A stretch of 64,000 bases of DNA from Pocillopora verrucosa. Lineage: Eukaryota; Cnidaria; Anthozoa; Scleractinia; Pocilloporidae. This document shows, one piece after another, positions 33,331-48,343 of the stretch (positions are counted from its first letter, which is position 1; each line of letters begins with the position of its first letter). The stretch covers positions 2,949,347-3,013,346 of the forward strand of contig NC_089325.1 in assembly GCF_036669915.1 (NCBI RefSeq), written 5' to 3'. The notes under the pieces are model-generated. The model saw nothing but the letters and a program-made list of their open reading frames with translations, ran no database searches and was not told the origin of the DNA. The translations under genes and the position numbers were made by a program.

Positions 33331-34659
33331 ACCACACAAAAAGTTATAAGGAATAACTAGAGTAAATTGCCAGCTAGTGCTTTTGTTGATAAAACACAGA
33401 ATTATCTGGGCAAAGTTATAGAGCAGCTGGTAGGAATTTTTAAAGGGATGTAGGACTCTGCTGTTCATCTCTCTGGGATATTCCTGATTGTTTTCTAACA
33501 GCACAATATTGTTTGAATGTGGTGTGTTGTTGATTGGGACAGAGTGAGGTGGTGACTTCTTTGAGATTTTCCTTCCCTCTTCTGTTTTGACTTTTTATAG
33601 TCTAAAATCAGTATGCATATTCTCCATACTGTTCTCTTCACATTTCCTCAGGTATTTAACATCAAGAGATTTGGTGATCATTTCCTTTATTCTTGTGACC
33701 TTCTGTTGTTTGCTTCAGGGGTGATATTGTGAGGAGAAATTAGGTGCTGGTCACTCTAAGGGCTTAAGAGGTTAATTATCTGTACCTGCATTACTCCTCT
33801 TTGGAATAAATGCATTGGCAGGGTGGAATTTTCATGAAAAAAGTTTCTTCTGGCTTCATCTCTGAGAGTTAAGTGTCTCAGACCTCACACTTTGCCTCTC
33901 TCCAGCTGGGAGTATAAAACGGTGTCAGAAAACTTTTAAGCAAACTACAAACCCCATCACAATTGTTGAAAAATTTTCCCCTTCCCTTCTTGTTAACCTT
34001 GGTAACAGGAAAGAGGAAGTGATGTGTCAGTAAAACACAATGAAGGTTTGGGAGAATTGCAGGGAAATCTGTGGTGACATGCATCAGCATCCTGTCTGAA
34101 ATTGCAGAGCTAAGCTCCAGTAATAAGGGAGTAATTTTCCTCACAAAAACAATCCTATTTTATGTATATTTTACGTCAATTTTAATGCTATCACATCTAT
34201 TTTTATACTATTTTATTCTCTCAGACTTACATTTTATTCCTATTTTACCTGATAGGGAAAATAGAGCCATGTGGTCTTAAAATACTGAACCTTTTACTAC
34301 TGCTATGAAGAATCCCTCTCTCAAATCTTATTTAGGATGAAATAAGTTCCTTCACAGGAAGTGTTATTAACCTTTTGAGTTGCTTAAGTACTCAGTACTT
34401 CTCCTTAGATTACTGCTGTATTGTTTAGCAGACAGATGACAGGTTAGAGGCAATGGGGTGTTTTAGTGAAATAAATTGATATAACAGGAAATATTTAGAG
34501 GCTGGGATGATTCTGAGGATGGAAAGGTTTGCTAAATGAATATAATCTTTGAAATATCATTGTTATGCTGTCACATCTCAGCCAGGCCTGAGATGTGATC
34601 ACCCCTTTTTTCTTTCAACAGCCAAGGACTATCAGAGGTGATTCTAACTTGTGATTGCC
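33331..34659. other. intergenic, upstream of LDH
   Basis: No gene. Contains an interspersed repeat copy at about 33610-33775 (GTATGCATATTCTCCATACT motif, shared with 31600, 39720, 40910 and 56700). No core promoter for LDH could be assigned. Confidence 0.45.
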
Positions 34660-38327
<3,668 letters not shown>

Positions 38328-38827
38328 GTACATATAGTGGTGTCGCTGTAAAAGCCCAGCTGTAAGCTATCTTAAAAAGATTATCTGTTTGTAAGTTACT
38401 TATTTTCTAGCTATGGTATGGAATCATTGGGCATCTCGTACTGTCTGTCGATCCAGACTATCCATCAGTCACCTCCTTTTCTGAGTCCTTCGCGCGTGTT
38501 AAAAAATTCAGTGAAGAAAACCGTGATGTGAGAGCGCCGCGCGGACGTCTGTTCGTGGCGCCTCATTCCTGAAGTTCCAATTTTCTTTTTTCACTGATTG
38601 TTTTTTTCGGGACTCCCGCGGCAGACTTTGCCTGAAAAGCAGGGACTGCTCCACTAGTAGTTTACTCTTGACCCGTTTAACGTTGCCGGTTGTTTTTTCG
38701 CTTCTCCCATGGTGGACCAGTGAGACAAAGGAATTGCTCACAATGTAACCCTTGAATTCATGGAAAACATTTGCTTGATATGCTCAGATGCGCCGACTGT
38801 AGACAAATTAATGTAACTAAAAATTTG

Positions 38828-38833
38828 AATAAA
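38828..38833 (+). terminator. candidate LDH poly(A) signal
   Basis: AATAAA about 500 bp after the LDH stop, the first good candidate on the plus strand. It would give a 3' UTR of roughly 0.5 kb. Confidence 0.55.
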
Positions 38834-38868
38834 GCAGCTTAAACCTTACAACGAAACAAACTCTTTTT

Positions 38869-38874
38869 TTTATT
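38869..38874 (-). terminator. candidate dachshund poly(A) signal
   Basis: AATAAA on the minus strand about 560 bp after the dachshund stop, 36 bp from the LDH signal on the other strand. Confidence 0.5.
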
Positions 38875-39435
38875 TAGAGAAATATATATACAACAAACTA
38901 CGCTGAGTAATATAAACAACCGCTCCTGTCGCATACAAAATACATAAGCATCAAATCTCAAATGAATGCCACGAACGACTTACTGTCTTTCAAAGTTACA
39001 AAAGTAGCAAATAATGCAGCTGTAGTTCCGAACATATCAAATTCGATAACTACCCTTGCATAGCAGTTAGCGATTTGTTTTGCAACACAGAAAGAACAAC
39101 TTTAAACTGTTTGTATTTTCTGAAATAATTATCTCCAACCAAGAATTCATCGAAGGGAATCGCGCGTTTCCTTTTGCCAATCGTTCCAAGGATTTCCACG
39201 TTTAACTTATTTCGTTTAAGATGGCAAACTGATTTTTTGAACAACGTCGGCAATTTCAACTAGAACAGACGAACTTCATAACAAAAACGACAGCTATTCT
39301 CTTCTTATATTTCTGCTGTCGGCTCTTGCGTTCCTCATGGTTCAGATAATTTCCGTTTCACTATCGCTCGCTACCTTTGTCTTTCGTTCAAACCGCCCTC
39401 TTCAGCAGGTGACAAAGTGCAAACGCATTGCAGAC

Positions 39436-42400
39436 CTATGTTGTGACAATATGTTCGTCCTTCACCACTTCGACCCCGTTTAGCTCATCCGGCTCCATTT
39501 CTGATCGGTGGTGCCCAGGCCCTTCTTGACTCGGATTTTCAAGAAAGTTATGAACAAAGTTCTGGATCTCCCCTCTAGCTTCTGTCATGGGAAAAAGATC
39601 ACGGAGTTAAATGCACCAATCACAAGCGCTGTACATACAAATACAAGAAGACATGTTCGCTGTAAACATTGGTGATAAAACTTTTCCAAAGACAATTGTT
39701 AACCCATCACACCCTAACATCAGTATGCATATTCTCCATACTGTTCTCTTTACATTTCCTATGGTACTGACAAGGAATTTTTTCAACATCCGCAGATTCT
39801 TCGGTTTTCTATAATTCTGTAATGTTTGATTTATGAGAAGAAATCCACAGAAAACTAGATGCTTATCACTCTCAGAGGTCAGAATTAAGAACAAAACCTA
39901 CTAAAAGATTTAATTCCCCGAGCCACAAACGATTTCCTCGACAAGGGTTCTTTATGCCATCTACAACAGAAAATTTAAACTTGCACGAGTCATTACTTTA
40001 CGTGATTAATGTTTTCACGTTAATAACCTGGCATGGGAGCTTTTGAACTTATCATCTTGCTTCATCTAAGTTAAATCTTTTTGAAAGGAAACCTTTCTGA
40101 TGATATCAAATGAAGAGAAATACAAACGCTCCACTAAAAAAAAAAAAAATAAAAAAAATAATAGCCCGTATCAAGCACCTATCTTACATTTAAGCTTCCT
40201 CTCAGCTTCAATCTTGGCGCAGCGTTCTTTTTCCAGCTCTTGGAGTAACTCATCTACAAAAGGCGACAAGAAGGAAAGCATAAATCACTCAAAGAAAACT
40301 GCAGAAGTCAACCAGATATGTTAATTTCAAGAAATGGGTGTTGAAGGGTCGTTGAAACAGAGTCTTAAAGCCTCCTTGGTAATTCACTCCACCCCAATCC
40401 CCCTCTTCTCCTCATACATGGGACACGACCCCATGAACACCTACCCCTGTCAGCACGAAAAAGGTTTTTTCATTTCGCCGGCACTTTAATATATCAGGAT
40501 ATACCAATACAGGTATGTGATCATCTTTCTTAATCAATAGCCCCCCTTCCTTCCCCCTCCCCTCCCTCTCCTTCTTCTCTTCTTCCCCCCCCCCCCTTCT
40601 ATCTCCCTCCTCCCTCCCCCTCTCCTAACTCAAGGAATTCCACATTGTAACTCGCATGTATTGTTAGTTAAATCACGTTGGTGGTATTTTCCTTCTTTAA
40701 ACATTCTACTAGGCAGTTAGGTGAACTTCTTTCATAAACTGTCTATACATAGCTTGCTCACCGTTTCGCTGTTTAAGAGCATCTTGGGTCGTTTGTCTCA
40801 GCTGTTCTTCAAGCAGCTCACATCGTTGTTGTTCCTCTGACGAATTCGAAAGAAAAGAATCAAACTCAACGTTCTACCAGTACTCTGCTACACTTAACAC
40901 CCTAAACATCGGTTTGCAAAATCTCCATTCTGTTCTCTATACTTTTCCCAGGGTACTTACAGGGAGAATCAGCTTCTTTAGTGATCTCATGATCATTTCT
41001 TTTATTCTCATGACCTTAAGGTTTGATTTAGGAGTGATAGTGTTGGGAGAAATAAGATGCATATCAATCTTAAGGTTTAAGAGATGTGAGATAATATGGC
41101 TACTATTTGATTTCTAGTCGAAAATTATACTCTTCCATAGAGGAAGACGAAGACTGAACAAGGAATATTAACTTTTCCTGTCACACTACAAAGTTCTTTC
41201 GCTATTAAGCAAACTACCCAGGGCTTAACAATCCGCACCAATTCAAAAGAGAAAGTGAACGTCTAATTTCCAGTGGCTTACTACTGAAGATACTTAGAAC
41301 TTCTACGACTATATTGCAGGAAATAATTGATCGCTTAAAATAGTCGCTGATATGAAGAATTTGAAAGGACTGCCCAGAACTTACCAAGGAGTTGTTCAGC
41401 CAGCTTACGCCGCGCTCTCTTTTCTTTCTTGAGTTTCTTTTGAAGAAAAGCTGAAGAAAAAAACCGAAAAAATATGAGTGGTAAAGCTATAATCAGCAAC
41501 ACAAGTCTTAAGCAATTCAGTAGTCTACTTCATTAATTCACGCTTTTCTTTTCGTGCTTATTTTCAAACTGAAACGCAGACATACTAGCTGTGCCTAACA
41601 GACCGAGTTTCAAAACAGCCGGTGGCAATGACATGCTTACAGAAGGGAAACTATCCGCGTTTACGCTGCTTCGTCACGGTTCAAGCGAAAAAAAAAACCG
41701 AAACGCGTACACTTGTAGGAGCAGAATCGCAAGAATTGCATGCATACTTAAAGTTCCCAAAAGAGTTCATATCCTAGTAAATAGCTCCTGTGACGTCGAG
41801 TTTAAATAATGAAACATATATAATAATAAAGCCCGATAGAGCTTGCCACGTATTAATTAAACTGACTAAGTCACGGGATGCGAGAGCATAAGACTTCCTT
41901 TTTTACCGTGATCGAGCGTGCGACTCCTGGCGCTGAATTTCGCATAACGGCATGGTTAGCCTGAACTTGAAGCAAACTATAACCAGTTTAGATTAAGCGG
42001 ATTTTCGTCAATTTTCGTTTGTGAATACAATTTTTCGTGTTTGATTAAAACAACCCGAATTTCACTTAAATCAATCCGTCCCGTCTTTTGAAGTAATCAC
42101 ATCTGCCTTCTTGCAAATCGATACACCTCACCACGACAGTTTTCTTGCCGCCACCAGTTTTCCTTGATATAATACTTAACTCTAAGAACTGATACACGAA
42201 AACTGTGAGGCAGTCAGGAAATGAAAATAAACATTGACATCTTGGCAGTAGGAAGAGTCGAAGATAACGAATGAAGGCCCGAAGGGAGAATTATGTTTAC
42301 CTTTTCCTCTCTGCAGAGCAGCGGATTGTCTTTCGGCTTTCTCTCGAACCTCACGCTCGCGATGAATGTATCGGCGAAGTTCATCTAAGAAGAAAGGCAT

Positions 42401-45400
42401 AAAATAGATAAATTAGTTTAACCCTTAATTCCCGAGATCTGATTGTAAATTCTCCTCTCTAGCTGCTACATATTTCCTTGTAAATTAGTTACGAGAATTT
42501 GGTGTTAGATCGAGATATTAACTTCTACGTATTTCTCGATGACGTTACTTACTTCTTTCGTAAACAGCTTGTCTCTCGTTCTGTCTCGTATTTTCTGCAG
42601 CCACCTTCAGAAGACCCTGTATGTTCAACAGAAGACTTTCTGCAAAAGGAAGAAGGCAGTGATAATTTGAGTACTGTGCGAAAGATAAATCTTGTAGTGA
42701 AAGATTCATTTGTAGCTCTGTTAAAGTTACATCCTGAAAATCACAGCTAAAACTAACCCGTGGATCCAGGCTCCCTGAATTCAGGCTGAAGAGGAAAATT
42801 AAATCAGATTAGTGATAGAATCTAGTTAATTGTAAAATGTATAAAAATAAGTTATAGTCTCAGTAACAAACCTCTCGAGATAACACGTGTGGCGAAGAGG
42901 CTGACATTTCAGAACCCGTATCATTAACAGCGGCATTCCTGAACTCCACATGCTCAGATGTGCCAGTGCTACTGACATGAGGTACCGAGGCTTCCACGTT
43001 CATTGCCTCTCCCACACTAGGAGACCTCCCTGGGCTGTGATTGGCCACCGCTGACGCACCGTTGCTAAGTGGACCGCCATTCGTTGCTGGACTCAACACA
43101 TTTCCTTGCGGACTCAAAGACGCCTGAGGACGAGGTGGAAAGTTGAACGCGCATGACTGAGAGTTTGGCGGCACGGCAACGCCATTGGGCGGGCTTATGA
43201 TACGTGATGGCGGAGCGTTCGTTGGAGAATGAATTACGTGTGTGGTAGAATATCGCGGGCTCCCGTGAAGACATGGTGGCGTGAGATTGGACGGTGTCAT
43301 GTTCAGAGTGCGCTCAGGCGGTCGGGAAATTGGCGTTCTGAACTGTGGGTCTTTCCTTTCAGCCCCAGTTGAATTGTTGTTGGCATCACGTGACCCTTCA
43401 ATCGTCAAAGTTACACCAGCATTAGGCGACGAATCGCCCGAAATGGACTTGTTCGTATCGTCTGTCTTCATTGGTTCTCCGTTCGATATGTTGACAGGTC
43501 TTTCAGCGTGATGATCGACTTTGAAATGCTTGAACGGATTGTTTAGCAGCTCGGGAGGAATGTCGGGATTCTTTTTACGTCGCCCTGGGCCCCTGAGGCA
43601 AAAAGTAAAATAGGATAAGAAACATAACGTCACGTCCCAGTTACCCTCCCCCCCCCTCTCCGACTGAGATACCCTTCCCTTCCCTCCCCCCAAAAAAAAG
43701 GATACTCCTCCCACGGCGACCGCCCGCTTCTATGACATGTTTACCTATAGGGTTTCCACCCGTATGACAGTCAGACCGAGGAGAAAAAATGGAGAATGTC
43801 TCTTTGCTGTCTCATTGAATACTATGGAAACTATTAAGCCTGGATTACCTTTTTTCAAGTGGAAACTAATTGACGGATCATAATTTTTTGCGTTTAGGTT
43901 ATGGATAGGGTAAGAGTTATTTTTATAGGGGTGAGTTGTCGCCTTATTAGGTGTTAGGAATCGTCATGCATCCGATCAGTGGCTCCAAAACCCAAGTCAG
44001 ACAGAACTGAAAGAGAAGAGTTATTTTCAGGAACAACTGTGCAGTAGTCTGAGCTCAAAAACAAGGTTAAACGTCAATTTCTTCTCTTTTTTTGCAGAGA
44101 ATTCACACTCCGTCTGAGGAGAAATTCTAACTTTTCTTTACTATAAAACTGTTTTCAAACCTCGATAATAGAGCAAAGGATGGCGTAAGGTTTGAAAATG
44201 TCCTTGGGTAACACCTTACATTGAAACTTTCACCTGCGAAAGATTTGTTTTGAGTAAAAGTTTCAAAATTGTCTTTTTGAATAGTTCACATGTTGTCCAA
44301 ATATTCCAGCAGCGTTCACCTTTCCAATTGCTTATCGATTCACGACTGTCATCATGAGAAGCAATATCAATGCACACTTGTACAAATATTATTTTTCGTC
44401 TTACTTGACTGCTTGGAATCATCTTCTTTCGTCCCTGATTAAACAAATATGTTCACCGCCTTAATTTGGGTAAAAATGCCAACATCTTACAGAATATTTA
44501 CAATTCAACCGTTGGACGCGACATTTTACAGAGAAGTTTTTAAAGATCGGAAATGCAAAAACAAACTACAAAACCTCCATTAAGATCACCTATGTTCAAG
44601 CTGCAATATTTGCATTACATTCCTAATGTTTAAAGCTCATATTTCGGCCTCTTTGAAAAATTCCATGTAGAGTATTTTAGCATTAAAGCGTTTTGGAGAT
44701 ATAGGTTTTTTAAGTTGTTATTCACAAGTACCGATTCCGTTGCTAACCAGATCACAAATAAGTATCTGAAATATTTCCCTCCTGTCTTGTTCAATATTTT
44801 TGGCACATTTTCCTTCTTACTACGTAGAATCAAAAACATTTTCTCTCTAAGTAACAAATATAATGCAAGGGGAAAGCACCCGGGTAATCATCATGTTTAA
44901 GTCCCTTTTAAATGACATGTTCATTCTTATTGCCTGAATTTTTTTATCTATCTTCTGCATGTATTTCTGGGCGAACTTCAATTAGCTTGCACCAGTATTT
45001 GAATAACGGTAAGAATCACTTCACCGGCTTCCAACCTCTTTTTTAACTCTCAGTCCAACCACACTAAAAAGTGCTAGCCACAAGGAAGCTGCAGTGAAAG
45101 ATATCATAAAATTACATATTGTACTTTATTCATGACATGCGATTGTTTCTTTAGCCGAATTTCTTTTTATCCTGTGGCGAACACACACGCCGAATCACAC
45201 GACTGGACAGAAGATAAGCATTGAAAAGTCTGTTATTGTTAAATCAAGCTTTCCGGAGCAAATTCGTTTTAGGTTTAATAAAGAAAAAACAATTGTACTT
45301 TCAAATGAGAATCTAAGGAGCCCAATATCACACGAAAAAGAAAAAAAAAAGAATGTACTCGTACGACCAAAGCGCATAAAGTGCTCGAACACTTTCATAG

Positions 45401-48343
45401 TCAAGGCGCACAAATTTACACCTTGAGATTCTAAATAAAGTCAAAACTACACTGAATTCACTTCCGTGAGGTTTGTATCATTTCGTACTAGATTTGCGAG
45501 TAATTAACTCTTCACATTATTTAAAAGTGTTCAACTCCATTTCCTTTTTCTCATCACTGGAAATTTCACGCTGAAGCTATCTACTTTAATCTTCTCGTTT
45601 TAAATAGAGCTTGAGATGTCATTAAACTGATCTGTTTTATCAGCGGGCAAGTACAAAGTGGATTTGCACATCAGCATTTCCGTCTTTCGTATCGAAATCA
45701 AATTAATCCACAATTTGTACCTAAACTTCACGCAAAATCCTTCAAAAAGAAAGAAATTTAGAAATTAGAAAGCGATATTCTGGAGGGGAAAAATGGAGTC
45801 TTGCAAATGCCATTTGCGATCTCCATTTCTGAGCATGTTCTTAAAGAAACACCACAAGTAATCCATCTCGTGGGCAAATTTGCGTGATTCTATTTTCGGA
45901 TCAATTCGTTTGCTTTCACTCATCTCTCTACTACTCAAAAGATTTGAATTCGATAGCATTGTGGAACAAACTAATGAGCCGATGGAATTTATATATTTTG
46001 ATCTACAGCTGATTGGAATTTTCGGACACAATATTATCACGCAAGGGATTAATTTAATGAAAAGCTGTGTTCTTAGTTTGGCAATATTGCCCGCTCCGGA
46101 TAACTCTCGAAAAGTTCCAGTTTGCATTTTTAGAGATTAAACAAAATGTCAAACACTTGAAGGCTGTATTAATTCGGCAAATGGCACGCATCTGCTAAAC
46201 CACAACATTTATATAGCATCGCGCTTCAAATAACATATATTTATCTTCATCACGACACGTTTGGCGTGTGGCTTCGTGGCTAAGCATAATTTATCATTTA
46301 CACTAAGAACAGTGCCATTTCGCAGTGAGACCATTTTAGTGAAAAATCAACGAAAACATTTCAACGAAAGCCCTAACTTACATCTGAATAAATTTTGGTC
46401 CCTGAGCCACGTTATCAACGTACAAATTCTCTATAGTGCCTCATACTTAATCCATTCAACATTACTGTGGAGAAATTGCAATCCATTCCTTGAAAACCAC
46501 AAATTTGCAGTCTTCGTTTCAATAATTGTTTTCACCTGCAAAACTTGTAAAACCTTGTATCATCTTTGGAATTTAAAAAAAGGGAAAAGAAGAAAATGGA
46601 AGTTGGTTTACCTCATAATGATATGGTGCGATGGAGAAACCTAAGAAAATAATAGAAATTAATTGTCCTTTATTTTTCTACTTAGAATTGAAAGAGAAGA
46701 AAGCTTTAGGAAGTAATTTCAAGCTCACCACGTTGCAACTGCTAATCGATTTTACAATTTGCGCGGTAAATAGACCATTTCAGTTCGAATTTTTGAGAAC
46801 ACTCCCTAGAATGACTGCTGACGTTTAAAGAATCGACAGCGAATGAACCTTATTGGTCAACGAAGAGTTACACAAATGTCTAATATTCAAGAAATATCTT
46901 TCAATTCAAGGCGAAACTTCAACCTGTTTTTTTTTCTCTCTTTATCTTTTTTCCTGTCAGTTTTTTACGTTTTTTTCATATCACTGTTTAATTAGGTAAA
47001 ATTCCCTCAGGAGGTGCGGCACCATGGTACTCTGAAAGAGACGGGGCTCCAAAACGCAATTTCATGGAAGAGACACCAAATGGATGAGATCATTCCTCTG
47101 TTTGATTTTTTTTTTTTTTTTCCATCGTGTCCAAAACTACCTTTTGTTTAAGGGAGTCAAAAAATTATTGTTGGGTGAGATGCAGAACTGATGACAAAAA
47201 GATGGTTAAGAATTGAGATAATTTTAAAAACGAAATATCGAAGGTTAAACGTGAAAATTTCAACCTACATCTTAAAAGTAGTACAGAGTGTGACTAAGTT
47301 CAGTTCAAGATCCCTAAAGTGTTCGAAAACCGAAAATCCATATTACTTCATTCTTATTTTAGTTAGACGCGTCACATGGATTTTGAATTACTAACACTTT
47401 TTGAAATTTAAATTAGGCCTCGCAAATGAATAGGATGGAAAAATTTAATGAACATTCTTGGTAAACATAATGCTAATTCAAAGCTACCTGTTTAACGCCA
47501 AACGATCCATTAAAAACTTCGAGTCAATTAACATAAACACTTTGTTTTCGACTGGAGTTTTCCTATTGCGAAAAGTAAACAAACTGCCTTCGCACCTACT
47601 GAAAACAAAATTTACCTTTTCCCACTGTGAGATAAAAATGTTTGTCCAGGGCAGTTACAAAATCTAAAGTATGTTATAATTTACGCCGCAAAATGTGTTG
47701 TACCCTCCCTGAACACAATAGGAAATAAGTAATTTAATGTCCAACAATGGCTTATTCAAAAAGTGTAATTACACATTGTGGGGGTTTCCGAACGAGTATG
47801 CACATTTACGCTTATGAAGTGGTTCATTACGACAAACTCTTCCCGAAAATTCGAGATTTCGTTTCAGAATTCTAACTTAATTTAAATAGAATTGTAAAAT
47901 CTGAAGCTAAATGTCTTTGAATAATTGTAACGAGCGATGTTATTGTACCTGATAATTTCTTACCTGTAAAGCAAACAATCTTCGTAGAGTCTGTTGAAAT
48001 CTTCGCGCGAGATCAACTTGCAGCGATTTACGACTTGACCTATGGCTCCAACACTTCGCATCATGCGAACTTGCTCCACGTTGCAGTTCTTTCCTTGAAT
48101 GTTCATCCGTTTGAGTTTTGTGTACACAGTGTGCATTCCAGACACAAGATCCTTCAGAAAATACTCATACACTTGCGGAAAGCAAAGCAAATCTTCCCCC
48201 TCGACGTTGAAGGCGGCGATTTCTTCCCCGTTCAAATTTACCATTTTCAATTTGTAATCGCTCCCGTACGGTAATGTAGGAGTTTCCACTTCAATCGACT
48301 CGTAATGGTTTGGCGTTTGAGGAGAATACACTGGCGGCTCCAT
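39436..48343 (-). CDS. DACH1: Dachshund homologue (DACH, Ski/Sno/Dac family)
   Basis: Nuclear transcription cofactor acting in retinal-determination-type networks. Nine exons on the minus strand: 48343-47964, 43592-42872, 42785-42758, 42639-42553, 42384-42301, 41450-41385, 40836-40762, 40253-40179 and 39581-39436, giving 553 residues. Exon 1 holds the Dach-box N/Ski-Sno-Dac domain (about 27-126), with HTVYTKLKRMNI, CNVEQVRMMRSVGAI and NRCKLISREDF almost as in vertebrates. GPGRRKK at the exon 2 start is a likely nuclear signal. Exon 2 (about 128-367) is low-complexity Ser/Pro/Asn. Exons 4-8 form Dach-box C, a coiled coil (LLNIQGLLKVAAENTRQ, then REREVREKAER, then LQKKLKKEKRARRKL). Exon 3 is a 28-nt microexon. 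The exon 8 donor is ambiguous. Intron 1 is 4.4 kb. Confidence 0.9.
39700..39885. repeat. interspersed repeat in dachshund intron 8 region
   Basis: Contains CAGTATGCATATTCTCCATA and AGAAATCC...CAGAAAACTAG-like strings shared with 33610, 40890 and 56700. It lies upstream of exon 9 on the transcribed strand. Confidence 0.5.
40540..40625. repeat. pyrimidine-rich low-complexity tract
   Basis: A C/T-rich stretch of about 85 bp in the intron between dachshund exons 7 and 8, purine-rich on the transcribed strand. Confidence 0.7.
40890..41095. repeat. interspersed repeat in dachshund intron 6
   Basis: Shares ATCTCCATTCTGTTCTCTAT and TTTATTCTCATGACC strings with the other copies of this family in the window. 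Confidence 0.5.
42420..42520. repeat. interspersed repeat fragment in dachshund intron 4
   Basis: Begins AACCCTTAATTCCCGAGATC and includes CGAGAATTTGGTGTTAGATC, the same family as 60595-60805 and 63565-63785. Confidence 0.5.
43593..47963 (-). other. dachshund intron 1 (4.4 kb), no gene inside
   Basis: AT-rich. Open frames on both strands (for example 45765-46140) overlap each other and have no recognisable domain. Pieces of long first introns in DACH genes are known to carry enhancers in other animals, but no specific element can be named here. A T-run lies near 47108. Confidence 0.5.

Noticed and set aside
34651..34659. Earlier GTG start for LDH
   Set aside because: The ATG at 34660 gives the usual LDH N-terminus. 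An upstream GTG start is unlikely in an animal gene.
43593..43714. N-terminal extension of the dachshund exon 2 frame
   Set aside because: The residues before GPGRRKK cross a clear acceptor (CCTCAG), and the upstream sequence is G-rich intron. The exon starts at 43592.
45765..46140. Overlapping 120- and 86-codon frames on both strands in dachshund intron 1
   Set aside because: They overlap on opposite strands and neither shows a domain. Treated as intron sequence.
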